From NCBI GenBank assembly GCA_024509875.1, contig JAMPIV010017774.1, positions 270,001 through 334,000 of the forward strand: DNA of 64,000 nt. Reading direction: 5' to 3'. This document shows positions 34,931 to 45,296 of this stretch, in pieces. Position 1 is the first letter of the stretch, and the number at the start of each line of letters is the position of its first letter. The notes below the pieces were generated by a model. It was not told the DNA's origin, searched no databases, and worked only from the letters and a program-made list of their open reading frames with translations. A program made the translations under genes and the position numbers. This DNA comes from Oreohelix idahoensis (Eukaryota > Mollusca > Gastropoda > Stylommatophora > Oreohelicidae).

Positions 34931-34941
34931 CATTTCTTCAA

Positions 34942-35345
34942 AGGCGACCATCTTTCATGCGGTGGATATGGCCAAGACAGCGTAGGCTTCCCTGTCTCAG
35001 CCGGCTATACAGGCTTTGAAGGCCAGCACGTGACAACACCTCAACATTTGGCACTTTATCTTTCCACGAAAGGCCGAGGAGGTGGCGCAGACACGGTAGA
35101 TGGCAGGTATTGAGCCTTCTTTCTTGCTTAGCATAGATTGTCCAGGTCTCACTAACATATAGAAGTGTACTGGTGATGCAGGTGTTATATACCGCAGCTT
35201 TGGTCTTCGTTGTGAGTTTGGCGTTTCCCCAAACACGTGATGTGAGGCGGGTAAAGGTAGCTGCAGCTTTGTTAATGAGGCTATCATTTTCGGTGCCCAG
35301 AAAGAGTTTATCATTGATGATATACACAAGGTATGTGTGAGCCAC
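34942..35345 (-). pseudogene. LINE RT C-terminal fragment
   Basis: The minus frame reads LFLGTENDSLINKAAATFTR, LTSRVWGNAKLTTKTKAAVY, STLLYVSETWTIYAKQERRL, LSWKDKVPNVEVLSRAGLQS and LGHIHRMKDGRL. It is a LINE tail of the same kind as 60300-60700 (TVEVLSRAG, GGRIPKDI). It stops where the minisatellite begins. Confidence 0.88.
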
Positions 35346-35595
35346 GTGGTGTTAAGTCCGCCGAAGTGACGCTAACTGTGTTACCGCTAGTTATGAAACC
35401 AGATCGAGGGTCGGGGCAGACTTCGCGAGGAAACCATTGAGCGTAGACCGCGTGAAACTCCGTTAGCATAGAGGGTCGAATGGCTTCGGTTAGGGTGGGT
35501 GACGTCAGCACTAAATATAGACTATCGGAAACAAGTTTATGTTCTTTTGAGTTTGTATTATTATTTATTATACATATACATGCGAAGATGTCAGG
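35346..35595. other. Unassigned spacer
   Basis: A 66-residue minus frame here (GFITSGNTVSVTSADL) has no family I recognise. Confidence 0.3.
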
Positions 35596-35901
35596 TTAAG
35601 CTTGAGACTGCGGGGTGCTGTCCTCCTGTCTAAAATGGAATTTCAGCCTCATGCGACGGTGAAACCGAGGAACATCCTGGAGGAGATTATATGGGTCTAG
35701 GGTCGGGCGAAGAGGAACAAATTGTAGGCCCTTACTGAGAACAGAGCGCTCTTCCACAGAGAGCGACAGATCTGGGGGGATGCAGACTACCTGAATGCGT
35801 TTTTCTGACTCCACTGTTACGGTCCCGCTGTATCTCTTCTTGCTAGTTGTTATTAAAAGATTCAGCACCGTTGGACGTGAGTTTATTGGGTTGCTTGTCA
35901 A
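35596..35901 (-). pseudogene. Penelope-like element, N-terminal region (inverted)
   Basis: The minus frame contains VCIPPDLSLSVEERSVLSKG, LQFVPLRPTLDPYNLLQD and FHRRMRLKFHF. It resembles the start of Penelope-like proteins (L..E..LL.KGL.F.P.P, then a basic LRLK stretch). The next part of the protein lies on the opposite strand from 36755, so the 5' piece is inverted relative to the rest. Confidence 0.72.
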
Positions 35902-36750
35902 TACTTCAGATATTATGATTCATCTATTCTAATTCCAGCTTATAGTTCGATTGCAGTTTTAAGCCATTATTGTGTGATTTAATTATTATTATATTCAGTG
36001 TCATTGTCGTTTAATAATAATTCTCCCGCAGTGTTGGTTATATTATAGTTAGTCTTATGAATACCTGTGATAATCTGGACTGGCCTTGCAAGGATTAACA
36101 CCAGTCACAGCACAGAATGAGAACTTGAATAATTCAGGCAATTGACAAGTTCCATTGACGACTGAACAATTTATTATATATATCCTTTTACACAATGAGC
36201 GTAACACATTTCTCACACATCAACTTGGCTTTAACATAGTACTAAGCTCTACGCAATGTTCATCTCACAGACTTAGCTCGTCTGGGTTAACCGTTAAGTC
36301 TATAGCGTAATAGAGTTTGCAACCAACTCCTACTGAATCCGATCCTTAGAATTATTATCCCTTCACAATACTAGTGAGTACATTATCCGTAAATCTATAG
36401 ATCCTGTCTATGTATCATTATTTAACATCTTTGGCTTACCTCGCCAGGCTTTAACTGCCATGTATATAAGTTCAAGGTGAACGTAATCTGCGTTATTCGC
36501 GATTCTACGCTGGACTCTATCTGGTCCTATATTTAATTTGATACGGATTCTTACGCTATTTTACACTTTCCAGTGGATCTACCGTTCCACATATATTTAG
36601 TCAGTGGCTGTGCCACACATTTGATACACAATCCTTAAGTGGTTTTACCACACATTCCAACACTGCCATTCGGCTCAATGGCCATACATAGACTAAATGT
36701 AACTAGGCTTGACGCGTCATATATTGATCTGCGCGATTTCCAGTATTAAT
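35902..36750. other. Unassigned sequence within the Penelope locus
   Basis: AT-rich with no supported frame. It may include upstream sequence of the inverted piece. TGTTGGTTATATT near 36033 looks LTR-like but has no matching end with a clean duplication. Confidence 0.35.
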
Positions 36751-36754
36751 TCAA

Positions 36755-37434
36755 TTGAGGAGTCTCGTGGTGCACGCATGCGAATGTTTGCAACCATTCA
36801 CATGTTTGCAAGCCGCGAAACAGTCCTCAACATCCACGAAACCTCCTTTTACACCTAAACCTGGGGCTTCTCATGCCCTGGACCTGTACATAAAGAACAC
36901 CATCCACGACATTCAGCAGCTCCGTCCCCGTAGATTGCACTACTCCAATCTCACTTCTGCGGAGTCCCGTGCTCTCTCCCTTCTTCGCCGTAGAGACGAC
37001 ATTGTCATCAAACCGGCTGACAAGGGAGGAGCCATTGTCGTCTGGCAAAAGGACTTATACCTAAGTGAAGGTAAAAACCAGTTGACCAATGGCTCTTTTT
37101 ACAGGCCCATGACCAGCGATGCTACTGTCTCCAACAATCGCATTGTACACAGCACCATTAAACAGCTCATCACCAGTAAAGCTCTTTCTCCCCGCGCATC
37201 TCATCTTAGGATTCATGATAGTTCTTTGGGCAAGCCTGTATTCTACATGCTCCCCAAAATTCATAAGATCGAGAACCCTGGCAGACCTATTGTCTCGGCC
37301 TGTTCCTGTCCTACTGAACACATTTCCGACTTCCTCGATAGCATTTTCCATCCTATCGTTCAGAATCTTCCCTCCTTTGTCAAAGACACTAATCATGATC
37401 TTATGACTTTCTCCTCTATCTGACTCTCAGCAGA
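36755..37434 (+). pseudogene. Penelope-like RT, N-terminal part
   Basis: Reads FTPKPGASHALDLYIKNTI, SLLRRRDDIVIKPADKGGAI, VVWQKDLYL, LTNGSFYRPMTSDATV, FYMLPKIHKIENPGRPIVS, CPTEHISDFLDSIFHPIV and LPSFVKDTNHDL. KPADKGG, LPKIHK and GRPIVS are hallmark blocks of Penelope-like RTs, which are related to telomerase. One stop (TGA) lies just before the LTR insertion. Reading resumes at 38541 in the same frame. Confidence 0.93.
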
Positions 37435-37439
37435 CCGCT

Positions 37440-38535
37440 TGTTGACTCCGTTTTATCGTTGAGTTCAGTTTATACTGGTGAAGTGGTAGCTTAAAACGCG
37501 AATGGTTAAAATGAACGAATGTCAACAATATTCTTCAAACGAACTTCAACAAGTAGTATTGAACTGGGTGAACTGGGCAAGTACTGGCAGTACAGAAGTC
37601 GGTGGTGACTGTACATAGATTTTATTCAACACAGCACATACGGAGTGGACAAGACTAACATCGTCACAGGCGCAGAAATCATACGTCAACATGTTGATAA
37701 TTACTTTTAAAGTTCCTGAAGATTCTCTACTAATAAAGTCCTCTGACTCAAGTGACTGAGGATCACAAAACTGTTACCATATACTATTCCGCTCATTCAA
37801 GTCCATTGACCTTCCTTCAAGGACGTCCATCATGGTAACGTATTCATACTCCAGGATAAAATTCTTCCATATCATACTTCATAATCCCAGACTTTCTCCA
37901 TACATCCCGTTAGATATAGTATATAGTTTTCAAACAAAGTCATACATGATAATACGAACAGGTTAGAGATTCCAGTTGACTAACCTCTCCCATTCTATGC
38001 CACGCTTCTGGCATTGTAGTAACAGCATATTAAACATGTGAAGCATATAAATTCATTAACTTGATTTCTTGTAGGTATTCTCCCTCTACGAAAAGATTCA
38101 AAGGCTATCGACTCCGTGTGTCCAATTCTAGGAATGTCATCTACGATGAATTCCCGCTAGACCATTAATAGGAGCGGCCTGATACTTTAATGTACATAAA
38201 TAAACATGCCATAAGAAATGGGGCGACACTTACTTTATACTTCCACTATTGACTTCGCCATGAAGATCAATAGATACGAATACAACTGATGGCTACTTCA
38301 CATTTGCCAAGAATCAAAGGATAACACAGCGGACATAAATATCGTCCGAGCTGCCCCATTCATGACGTCAGAAACTACTCAACTAGGTTACACGTGCGTC
38401 CAAAGCAACTCACCCTGCATTGTGCACGTCAGTGCGTGAATCAATCGAACGCACAAATAATATAACTATATAAAACTGGTGCGTACATTTGGCAGGACCG
38501 AAGACTACCCCCGTAGGTAATAAATGTACGTAACA
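37440..38535. mobile_element. Solo LTR inserted in Penelope RT (TSD CCGCT)
   Basis: 1096 bases beginning TGTTGACTCC and ending ACGTAACA, bounded by CCGCT at 37435-37439 and 38536-38540. Removing it with one duplication brings the two RT halves back into the same frame, which confirms the boundaries. No coding sequence inside. It resembles neither element 1-2 nor element 3 LTRs, so it is a third LTR family. Orientation is unclear: TATATAAA at about 38468 with AATAAA near 38518 favours plus. Confidence 0.88.
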
Positions 38536-38540
38536 CCGCT

Positions 38541-39066
38541 CCTACCGTCTTTTCTTGTTAGACGTCTGTTCTCTGTATACCTCAATTCCCCACCCCGATG
38601 GTCTCTGAGCTCTTCGGTTTTTTCTTGACCAGCGCACTTGTCCCTCTATTCCCACTGACACTCTTCTCCGTCATGCCGAACTGGTCCTTCAACTGAATTC
38701 CTTTGAATTCAATGGTCAGTTTTTTTTACCAAATTAGTGGTGTTGCGATGGGAACGAAGATGGGTCCTAGCTACGCTTGCCTGTTCATGGGCCACTTGGA
38801 GTATCAGATATGGCAACAATACTCCGGTCCTTTCCCCGGGATTTATCGCAGATATATCGATGATGGCATAGGTCTCACAGATATGTCCGAGACTGATTTA
38901 TCCCGCTTCATCGACTTTGTCAACCACTTCCACCCCCACCATCAAGTTCACCTCCCTCATCTCCACAGTATCTGTCAACTTTCTTGACATTACTATTACT
39001 ATCACACCCTCCGGCCTCAATACCTCAGTATACTACAAGCCGACAGATGCCCATAGCTACTTTATG
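38541..39066 (+). pseudogene. Penelope-like RT, C-terminal part
   Basis: Continues LLDVCSLYTSIPHPDG, LRHAELVLQLNSFEFNGQFF, ISGVAMGTKMGPSYACLF, IYRRYIDDGIG (YIDD is the catalytic box), LSRFIDFVNHFHP, then after a frameshift near 38935 IKFTSLISTVSVNFLDITI and YYKPTDAHSYF. Broken by at least one stop and one frameshift. Confidence 0.93.
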
Positions 39067-39246
39067 TATACCTTCTGTTATGGTAACTTTATATATTTGC
39101 ATGCCTTTAAATTAATGTTTAAAGCATCATGTGGGAATGAAAGGATATAGTATGCAAGATTAATGAGAGTGGAAGGGCAGAATGTTAGACGGGCCTGCGC
39201 GCCCAATTCTTTACCCTTCGAAAATAAAGTTCGTTCGTTCGTTCTT
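39067..39246. repeat. ~180-bp insertion in Penelope ORF, TTCG tail
   Basis: Between HSYFMY and SSHPRAC, neighbours in related proteins, lies about 180 bases of noncoding sequence ending AAAATAAAGTTCGTTCGTTC. TTCT occurs at both junctions. A short interspersed element is possible. It lacks GT...AG ends, so it is not a spliceable intron. Confidence 0.6.
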
Positions 39247-40085
39247 CTCATCCTCGGGCTTGTCGTGACTCCCTTCCATTCTCACAACTTCTCCACCTCC
39301 GTCGTTTGTGCCAAGAGGATGATGACTTCCACTTCCGAGCCAATGAGATGTTGGATTTCTTCCGCAGCAGACTTTATCCCGAACATGTTCTCACCTCTGC
39401 CTTCCAACGTGTTCTCCCCATCTCTCGTCAGGAGGCCCTCAAACCTCACTATAAATCCACTTCGGATAGAGTGAAATTAATCTTGACCTATCACTCTCAC
39501 AGTACTGCAGTCAAACAGATCCTTTTCCTCCACCTACCTATCCTTCAAGCAGAGTCTGTGACCCAAGAAGTATTCGGTGAAGCACCTTTGGTGGCACATA
39601 GACGCGACAAGAACCTGAAGGATCTTCTTGTTCACAGCCGTCTCCCAAAGGAGAATGCCACTCACGTTGGCACATTACCCTGTGGTCGGACACGATGCAA
39701 CACGTGCAAGTATGTCATCTCAACATACAAGGTGTCTTTTCCTGAGGCTACGTACACCATCACTAGTAGCTTCACATGTGAGTCGCGCAACGTCATTTAT
39801 ACGATCATATGTAAACGTTGCTGCAAAACCTATATTGGCCAAAGAGGCAAACGACTTGGGGACAGTTTCAGCCTGCACTTGAATGACATCTCTCAGCACA
39901 AATCCACACCAGTTGTCATACACTTTAATGGCTCTGACCACCAGGGTCCCATCGACATCCAGGTCACGGCGATCAGATCCTGCTCCTCTGACACTGCTAG
40001 CCGAGAACAGCTTGAGAACCGTCTTATCAACCGTATGGGGTGTCTAAAACCAGCTGGGCTCAACACTCTACACACCTTTGTCTGA
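39247..40085 (+). CDS. Penelope-like element linker and GIY-YIG endonuclease domain
   Basis: Reads SSHPRACRDSLPFSQLLHLR, FFRSRLYPEHVL, a long linker, then CGRTRCNTCKYV (cysteine motif), FTCESRNVIYTIICKRC, KTYIGQRGKRLGDSFSLHL and LENRLINRMGCLKPAGLN. IYTII ... TYIGQ corresponds to the GIY-YIG core, with R and a C-terminal E and N downstream. This nuclease nicks the target during Penelope retrotransposition. It is open from 39306 to the TGA at 40083-40085. Confidence 0.93.
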
Positions 40086-40640
40086 GGTCACCCTTTCCTC
40101 TCATGTTCTACTTTGACTCTTTCCACTCTTATCCCATTTTTCTATTTTCTGCCGCCCTCTAATTATACGCCTGAATATATAATACACTGTTTTTAATATG
40201 TCTAGATTTTTTATTTTATCTTATTTTTTATTTATTTATCTTCGACCCATTCTGTTCCCTTCTATTTCCAGTCCCCACTTATATTACGTTTGGGTAGTTT
40301 ATCGCTTAGTTTCGTTTTTTAGTCTCTAAGTATGTATTGTGTACATCCGGTGGTGGCAGTCATTTCCTTTTCCTGGCACGCGCCTATAAGCGTTAGGACT
40401 TTGACGCCTTTAGGGAAGTAGCTAGTTTTAATTTTTAAATTTAAATTTTTATATTTTTTTAGGTTCTTATGTGTCCTATCTAACCTTCACTTTCTTTCCT
40501 TTCCCTGACGACGCCTTGTGGCCGTATCGTTGGCTATTTTCTTATTCTTTTGTCCTCGTAAGACGAATCACCGTTTTTCGATTTTTTTTCCCACACCTAT
40601 CCATTGTATTCCACGTCTTTCCGCAGTTCCCCTCAACTTC
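40086..40640 (+). mobile_element. Penelope-like element 3' region
   Basis: Noncoding tail after the stop. Its last part (40462-40605: GGTTCTTATGTGTCCTATCT, CCTGACGACGCCTTGTGGCC, GTCCTCGTAAGACGAATC) recurs at 47600-47735, which defines it as the element's 3' end. The CTGACGA core with a GCC..GGCC stem resembles a decayed hammerhead ribozyme. Confidence 0.8.
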
Positions 40641-41095
40641 CTCGGAAATATCAAAGGTGTGCTTAAAGTTACACTTAAGGCAAAGTCGTGATTTGGGAAA
40701 TATTACGTTACAAATGATGAAAGAGCACAAACGGGATAGAAATAAAATAAGAATGAAAAAGGAACAGAGCGATAAAGGCTTGGAACACTTTATCACAACA
40801 GTGAAGAAATTTCCAGTCCTTTATCATAATTATATTTACTGTTTTAATGGGGCAGTACAATATTTTAGTTTATGTGTAATATAGATGTTAATATTCTGAT
40901 TATCGTTTTTGTTTTGTTTGCTTCTTGTGGACCGTAAAGCAGTCTCTGCAGCTGGCTCCCTTGTTTGAAGTGTGCATCCAAGCATTAATGCGCGCTTGTA
41001 GTGGTGGTCTTCATTGTAATTAGTTTTAACGGATGAAGTTGCCATCTATGTGAAAATCCTAATACTGTATTAGTCGCCTATTACGACAGACAAGA
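40641..41095. other. No recognisable gene
   Basis: Nothing supported between the Penelope tail and the SINE. Confidence 0.4.
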
Positions 41096-41318
41096 GCGTC
41101 CGATTGACAGAGTGGTTAGAGCGCTGGTTTCTCGCGGCAAAGATCTGGGTTCGAATCGCGGTATCGACACGCTCCGGTCTAATCAGATGCAAACGGGTAC
41201 CTGACATTTCTCTTGATTTAAGGAAGGCAGCGCGGTAAGGAACTGGTCACCCCGACCTCTCGATGCTGGACCTAAGACTTCACTCCCCTACGGCAGTATC
41301 TGCTATAGGACTAACTTT
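41096..41318 (+). mobile_element. tRNA-derived SINE
   Basis: Starts GCGTCCGATTGACAGAGTGG, A box around AGTGGTTAGAGCGC, B box GGTTCGAATC at 41152-41161, then a body and the 3' region CTCTCGATGCTGGACC ... CTTCACTCCCCTACGG ending ACTAACTTTAA. The head is tRNA-like (about 75 bases). The sequence TTACGACAGACAAGA just before it resembles TTACGACATACAGAA just after, a diverged target duplication. Confidence 0.9.
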
Positions 41319-42003
41319 AATACCCTTACGACATACAGAAAGTAGCAGTAATACCCTTACGACATACAGAAAGTAGCAGTAATACCCTTACGACATACAG
41401 AAAGTAGCAGTTATACCCTTACGACATACAGAAAGTAGCAGTAATACCCTTACGACATACAGAAAGTAGCAGTAATACCCTTACGACATACAGAAAGTAG
41501 CAGCAATACCCTTACGACATACAGAAAGTAGCAGCAATACCCTTACGACATACAGAAAGTAGCAGTAATACCCTTACGACATACAGAAAGTAGCAGCAAT
41601 ACCCTTACGACATACATAAAGTAGCAGCAATACCCTTACGACATACAGAAAGTAGCAGCAATACCCTTACGACATACAGAAAGTAGGAGCAATACCCTTA
41701 CGACATACAGAAAGTAGCAGCAATACCCTTACGACATACAGAAAGTAGCAGTAATACCCTTACGACATACAGAAAGTAGCAGCAATACCCTTACGACATA
41801 CAGAAAGTAGCAGCAATACCCTTACGACACACAGAAAGTAGCAACAATACCCTTACGACATACAGAAAGTAGCAGCAATACCCTTACGACATACAGAAAG
41901 TAGCAGCAATACCCTTACGACATACAGAAAGTAGCAGCAATACCCTTACGACATACAGAAAGTAGCAGTAATACCCTTACGACATACAGAAAGTAGCAGT
42001 AAT
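41319..42003. repeat. 31-bp tandem array abutting the SINE
   Basis: About 22 copies of period 31 (landmarks TACCCTTACGACATACAGAA and AGTAGCAG), starting right at the SINE 3' end and including the putative target duplication sequence. Units differ by single bases only. Confidence 0.96.
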
Positions 42004-42084
42004 CCTATTCTTTCTGTGTCTTATGGGAAACCGCGGGAACTACTTTCGAAGTTTTCAGATTTTGGCTTTGTTTAATTTCATAAT

Positions 42085-42600
42085 GTCTTTGCTCTGAGAC
42101 ATGGACAACAAGAGAAATCACGTCAGGCCTATTGTATGGCTCTGAGACACGGACAACAACAAAAACAACAACTCAAATGTCAAGTCTATTGTATGGCGCT
42201 GAGACATGGAGAGCAACAAAAACAACAACCAGAAAGCTACTGACTTTTATAAACGGGTGCTTGTGTAGAATAGAAGGACTGAAATGGTATGACAAAGTCA
42301 CAAATGTGGAATTGATGACAAGAACCAGACAAGTGCCAGTGGAACAAGAGTTGAGAAGAAGACGCTGGCGATAGGACACACATTGAGGAGACCTGTTGAT
42401 AGCATTACAAGGCAGACCCTGTTCTGGAATGCAGAAAGAGAGGCAGAGGTAGACCAAAAAACACATGGAGAAAATAACTGGATACAGAGGTGAAAAATTA
42501 TGAGGAAAACATGGAAAGAACTTGAGCGGATGACACAGGACAGGAAGACTTGGCGTGTGTTTGTTGAAGGCCTATGCTCCTCGGTGAGCTAATGGGTATT
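42085..42600 (+). pseudogene. LINE RT C-terminal fragment with triplicated motif
   Basis: The plus strand reads SLLYGAETWRATKTTTRKLL, FINGCLCRIEGLKWYDKV, NVELMTRTRQVPVEQELRRR, then after frame breaks TWKELERM and RKTWRVFVEGLC. The LYGSETRTTTK stretch is present three times in tandem (about 42085, 42135, 42190), unlike in normal family members. It is 5'-truncated. Confidence 0.82.
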
Positions 42601-43127
42601 GATTGATTTGCTCTGGTATAGCAGCCGTATCACAAGAACTGCTGCATACTCAAACTAAAATGTTATTTTAAAAAACTATTTTTGAGTTGTATAAAAAAAA
42701 GGTCAAAATATATGCAACAGTTTTTTTTTTTTAACTTACATTGCGTCTCAGAACTGTGCAAAGTTGTTGCCGTAGAGCCACTTTGATGCCATTTGAACCG
42801 AGCCTCACAAACAGCGTGCATTTTGTAGCGAATTCCAGAACTATCCATTCCAGACTGACGTCATTTCCTCTCTCTCTCTTAGAAATGTATCCGCACTTGA
42901 CATAAATGTGCCAAAAAATATAATGACATTCACTGAACGGTTCATATTTCCGAATTTAGACTGCGCGGTTTCCGACATGACAGTATTATGCAATATCTCG
43001 GAATAATAAAAATAATCTCTGGCAGTCTGTTATGGTAATTGGAAATATCTTCTAGCATTTTTTGTGACAGAAGAATAAGGTAACAGAAGCTAAAGGAGAT
43101 GTAGCAGTCGTGGTTCAGGGACGGTAA
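42601..43127. other. No recognisable gene
   Basis: AT-rich spacer before the foldback structure. Nothing supported. Confidence 0.4.
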
Positions 43128-43362
43128 TGTGAGTCACAATGCCTTATATAAGTCAGAGATGCAATGTGAGTCACAATACCTTATATAAGTCAGAGATGCA
43201 ATGTGAGTCACAATACCTTATATAAGTCAGAGATGCAATGTGAGTCACAATACCTTATATAAGTCAGAGATGCAATGTGAGTCACAATACCTTATATAAG
43301 TCAGAGATGCAATGTGAGTCACAATACCTTATATCCGTTTTACTGGGACAACGGACAAAAAC
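43128..43362 (+). repeat. Left arm, 37-bp tandem units
   Basis: GTGAGTCAC starts at 43129, 43166, 43203, 43240, 43277 and 43314, an exact period of 37. The last unit runs into the unique inner segment. Confidence 0.95.
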
Positions 43363-43386
43363 ACGATTTTCGTTGGATCGGAGTGA

Positions 43387-43750
43387 CTAAGAGGTATGGC
43401 GCAGCCGGTAAGATACCGGGTGCAACTCTCAGTACAGGCTAAGAGGTATGGCGCAGCCGGTAAGGTACCGGGTTCAACTCTCAGTACAGGCTAAGAGGTA
43501 TGGCGCAGCCGGTAAGGTACCGGGTTCAACTCTCAGTACAGGCTAAGAGGTATGGCGCAGCCGGTAAGGTATCGGGTTCAACTCTCAGTACAGGCTAAGA
43601 GGTATGGCGCAGCCGGTAAGGTACCGGGTTCAACTCTCAGTACAGGCTAAGAGGTATGGCGCAGCCGGTAAGGTACCGGGTTCAACTCTCAGTACAGGCT
43701 AAGAGGTATGGCGCAGCCGGTAAGGTACCGGGTTCAACTCTCAGTACAGG
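43387..43750 (+). repeat. 52-bp array of tRNA-like units
   Basis: Seven copies, exact period 52. Each contains TGGCGCAGCCGGTAAGG (A-box-like) and GGGTTCAACTC (B-box-like), as if a tRNA or SINE head lost its anticodon arm and was amplified. The array leads directly into a SINE-like body. Confidence 0.92.
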
Positions 43751-43985
43751 GAATACAATTGATGGAAATTATTGTCAGAATCAGTGGTACCTAATAATGT
43801 CATACGTCACCACTTGTCTCTCAGAGGTCGTGAGATCGGAGGCCTAGCCTTCTCGGATAAGGGCGAAACAAATAGAAGGTGTCGTGTGCAAGTTGCGCAC
43901 GTTAAGAATCCCATGGCAGTTGGAAATCGTAAAGAGTAGGCCATATGACCGCTGGCCTTGGCAAAATTTAAAAAAAATTAAGAAA
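43751..43985 (+). mobile_element. SINE-like body after the tRNA-like array
   Basis: Contains GGAGGCCTAGCCTTCTCGGA, GTGTCGTGTGCAAGTTGCGC, GCACGTTAAGAATCCCATGG and CGTAAAGAGTAGGCC, then an A-rich end at 43967-44000. It has the feel of invertebrate tRNA-SINE bodies. With the preceding head units it suggests one SINE whose head was tandemly expanded. Confidence 0.55.
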
Positions 43986-44094
43986 TCTACCCACCAAAAA
44001 AATATTGATAGAATGTGTGATTCTTGTATACATACAATAGGATCCTCGGAGGTGCTACGGAGTTTGTGCACTGTGCTGAGATTCGCCTTCTGTG

Positions 44095-44495
44095 ATCTAA
44101 GGATGGAGATCTGAGTACTGATGGAGTTGTCCGTGTGTGATCTGAGGGTGGAGATCTGATTACTGATGGAGTTGTCCGTGTGTGATCTAAGGGTGGAGAT
44201 CTGAGTACTGATGGAGTTGTCCGTATGTGATCTAAGGGTGGAGATCTGAGTACTAATGGAGTTGTCCGTGTGTGATCTAAGGGTGGAGATCTGATTACTG
44301 ATGGAGTTGTCCGTGTGTGATCTAAGGGTGGAGATCTGAGTACTGATGGAGTTGTCCGTGTGTGATCTAAGGGTGGAGATCTGAGTACTGATGGAGTTGT
44401 CCGTGTGTGATCTAAGGGTGGAGATCTGAGTACTGATGGAGTTGTCCGTGTGTGATCTAAGGGTGGAGATCTGAGTACTGATGGAGTTGTAAGTA
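44095..44495. repeat. 45-bp tandem array
   Basis: About nine units of exact period 45 (GATGGAGTTGTCCGTGTGTG, ATCTAAGGGTGGAGATCTGA). Its length is a multiple of three, so frames on the minus strand stay open for over 200 residues. These are not genes. Confidence 0.96.
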
Positions 44496-44964
44496 TGCAA
44501 TGAAGATGGTCATTAAACCAAACAAAACCTAACAAAACCAAACAAAACACAATTTCTGCTACCACGGTCTTCGTCAGGATATAAACGCTCGACAACCTGG
44601 GAAGAAAGAGAGGTCTTATATAGACATAAAACACTAAGTATCAAAATGATACCAATCGGTAAATAAGGTCACTGTTGATATTCTGATAAATCCCGTGAGA
44701 GATACCGTGAAAACGCGAGGACAAACTAAACCTGAAGAATGAAACAGTAGACACGAGATTCTCGTTAAACACGAGATTCTCGTTCACATTTTTTCGTCCG
44801 TCTTACGGTTTTTTTACAGCGGTTTTGCAGTTCCCCTCGTTTCGATGTAACTGAAGAAGAATTAGAGAAGGGGAGAAAGAAGATTGTGAAGAAGAAGAAT
44901 AAAACGATGATGATACCGTGATGACGATGACGAAGACAAAGATTAGATAACGAGAAAGCCACAA

Positions 44965-45296
44965 CAGTAGCAGCAGTTACAGTAGCAGCGGTTACAGTAG
45001 CAGCGGTTACAGTAGCAGCAGGTACAGTAGCAGCAGGTACAGTAGCAGCGGTTACAGTAGCAGCGGTTACAGTAGCAGCAGGTACAGTAGCAGCGGTTAC
45101 AGTAGCAGCAGGTACAGTAGCAGCGGTTACAGTAGCAGCAGTTACAGTAGCAGCGGTTACAGTAGCAGCAGGTACAGTAGCAGCGGTTACAGTAGCAGCA
45201 GGTACAGTAGCAGCGGGTACAGTAGCAGCGGTTACAGTAGCAGCGGTTACAGTAGCAGCGGTTACAGTAGCAGCAGGTACAGTAGCAGCAGGTACA
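44965..45296. repeat. 15-bp tandem array
   Basis: About 22 units of ACAGTAGCAGCGGTT / ACAGTAGCAGCAGGT, ending at the right arm. The minus frame ATVTAATVPA is an artefact. Confidence 0.96.

Noticed and set aside
36033..36774. Possible second solo LTR (TGTTGGTTATATT ... GGTGCA)
   Set aside because: Flanks CGCAG and CGCAT match only in four of five bases and the end lacks the expected AACA; too weak.
39067..39246. Intron in the Penelope element
   Set aside because: No GT donor or AG acceptor at the boundaries; the tail has TTCG repeats like an insertion.
41096..41170. Functional tRNA gene
   Set aside because: A and B boxes are present, but the stem pairing is poor and a SINE body follows; same for 48780-48858 and 22950-23021.
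41319..42003. CRISPR-like regular repeats (also 43128-43362)
   Set aside because: Units are head-to-tail without unique spacers and the genome is eukaryotic; these are minisatellites.
43844..44634. Two overlapping repeat proteins on the minus strand
   Set aside because: 45-bp array read in two frames; no start context or conserved domain.
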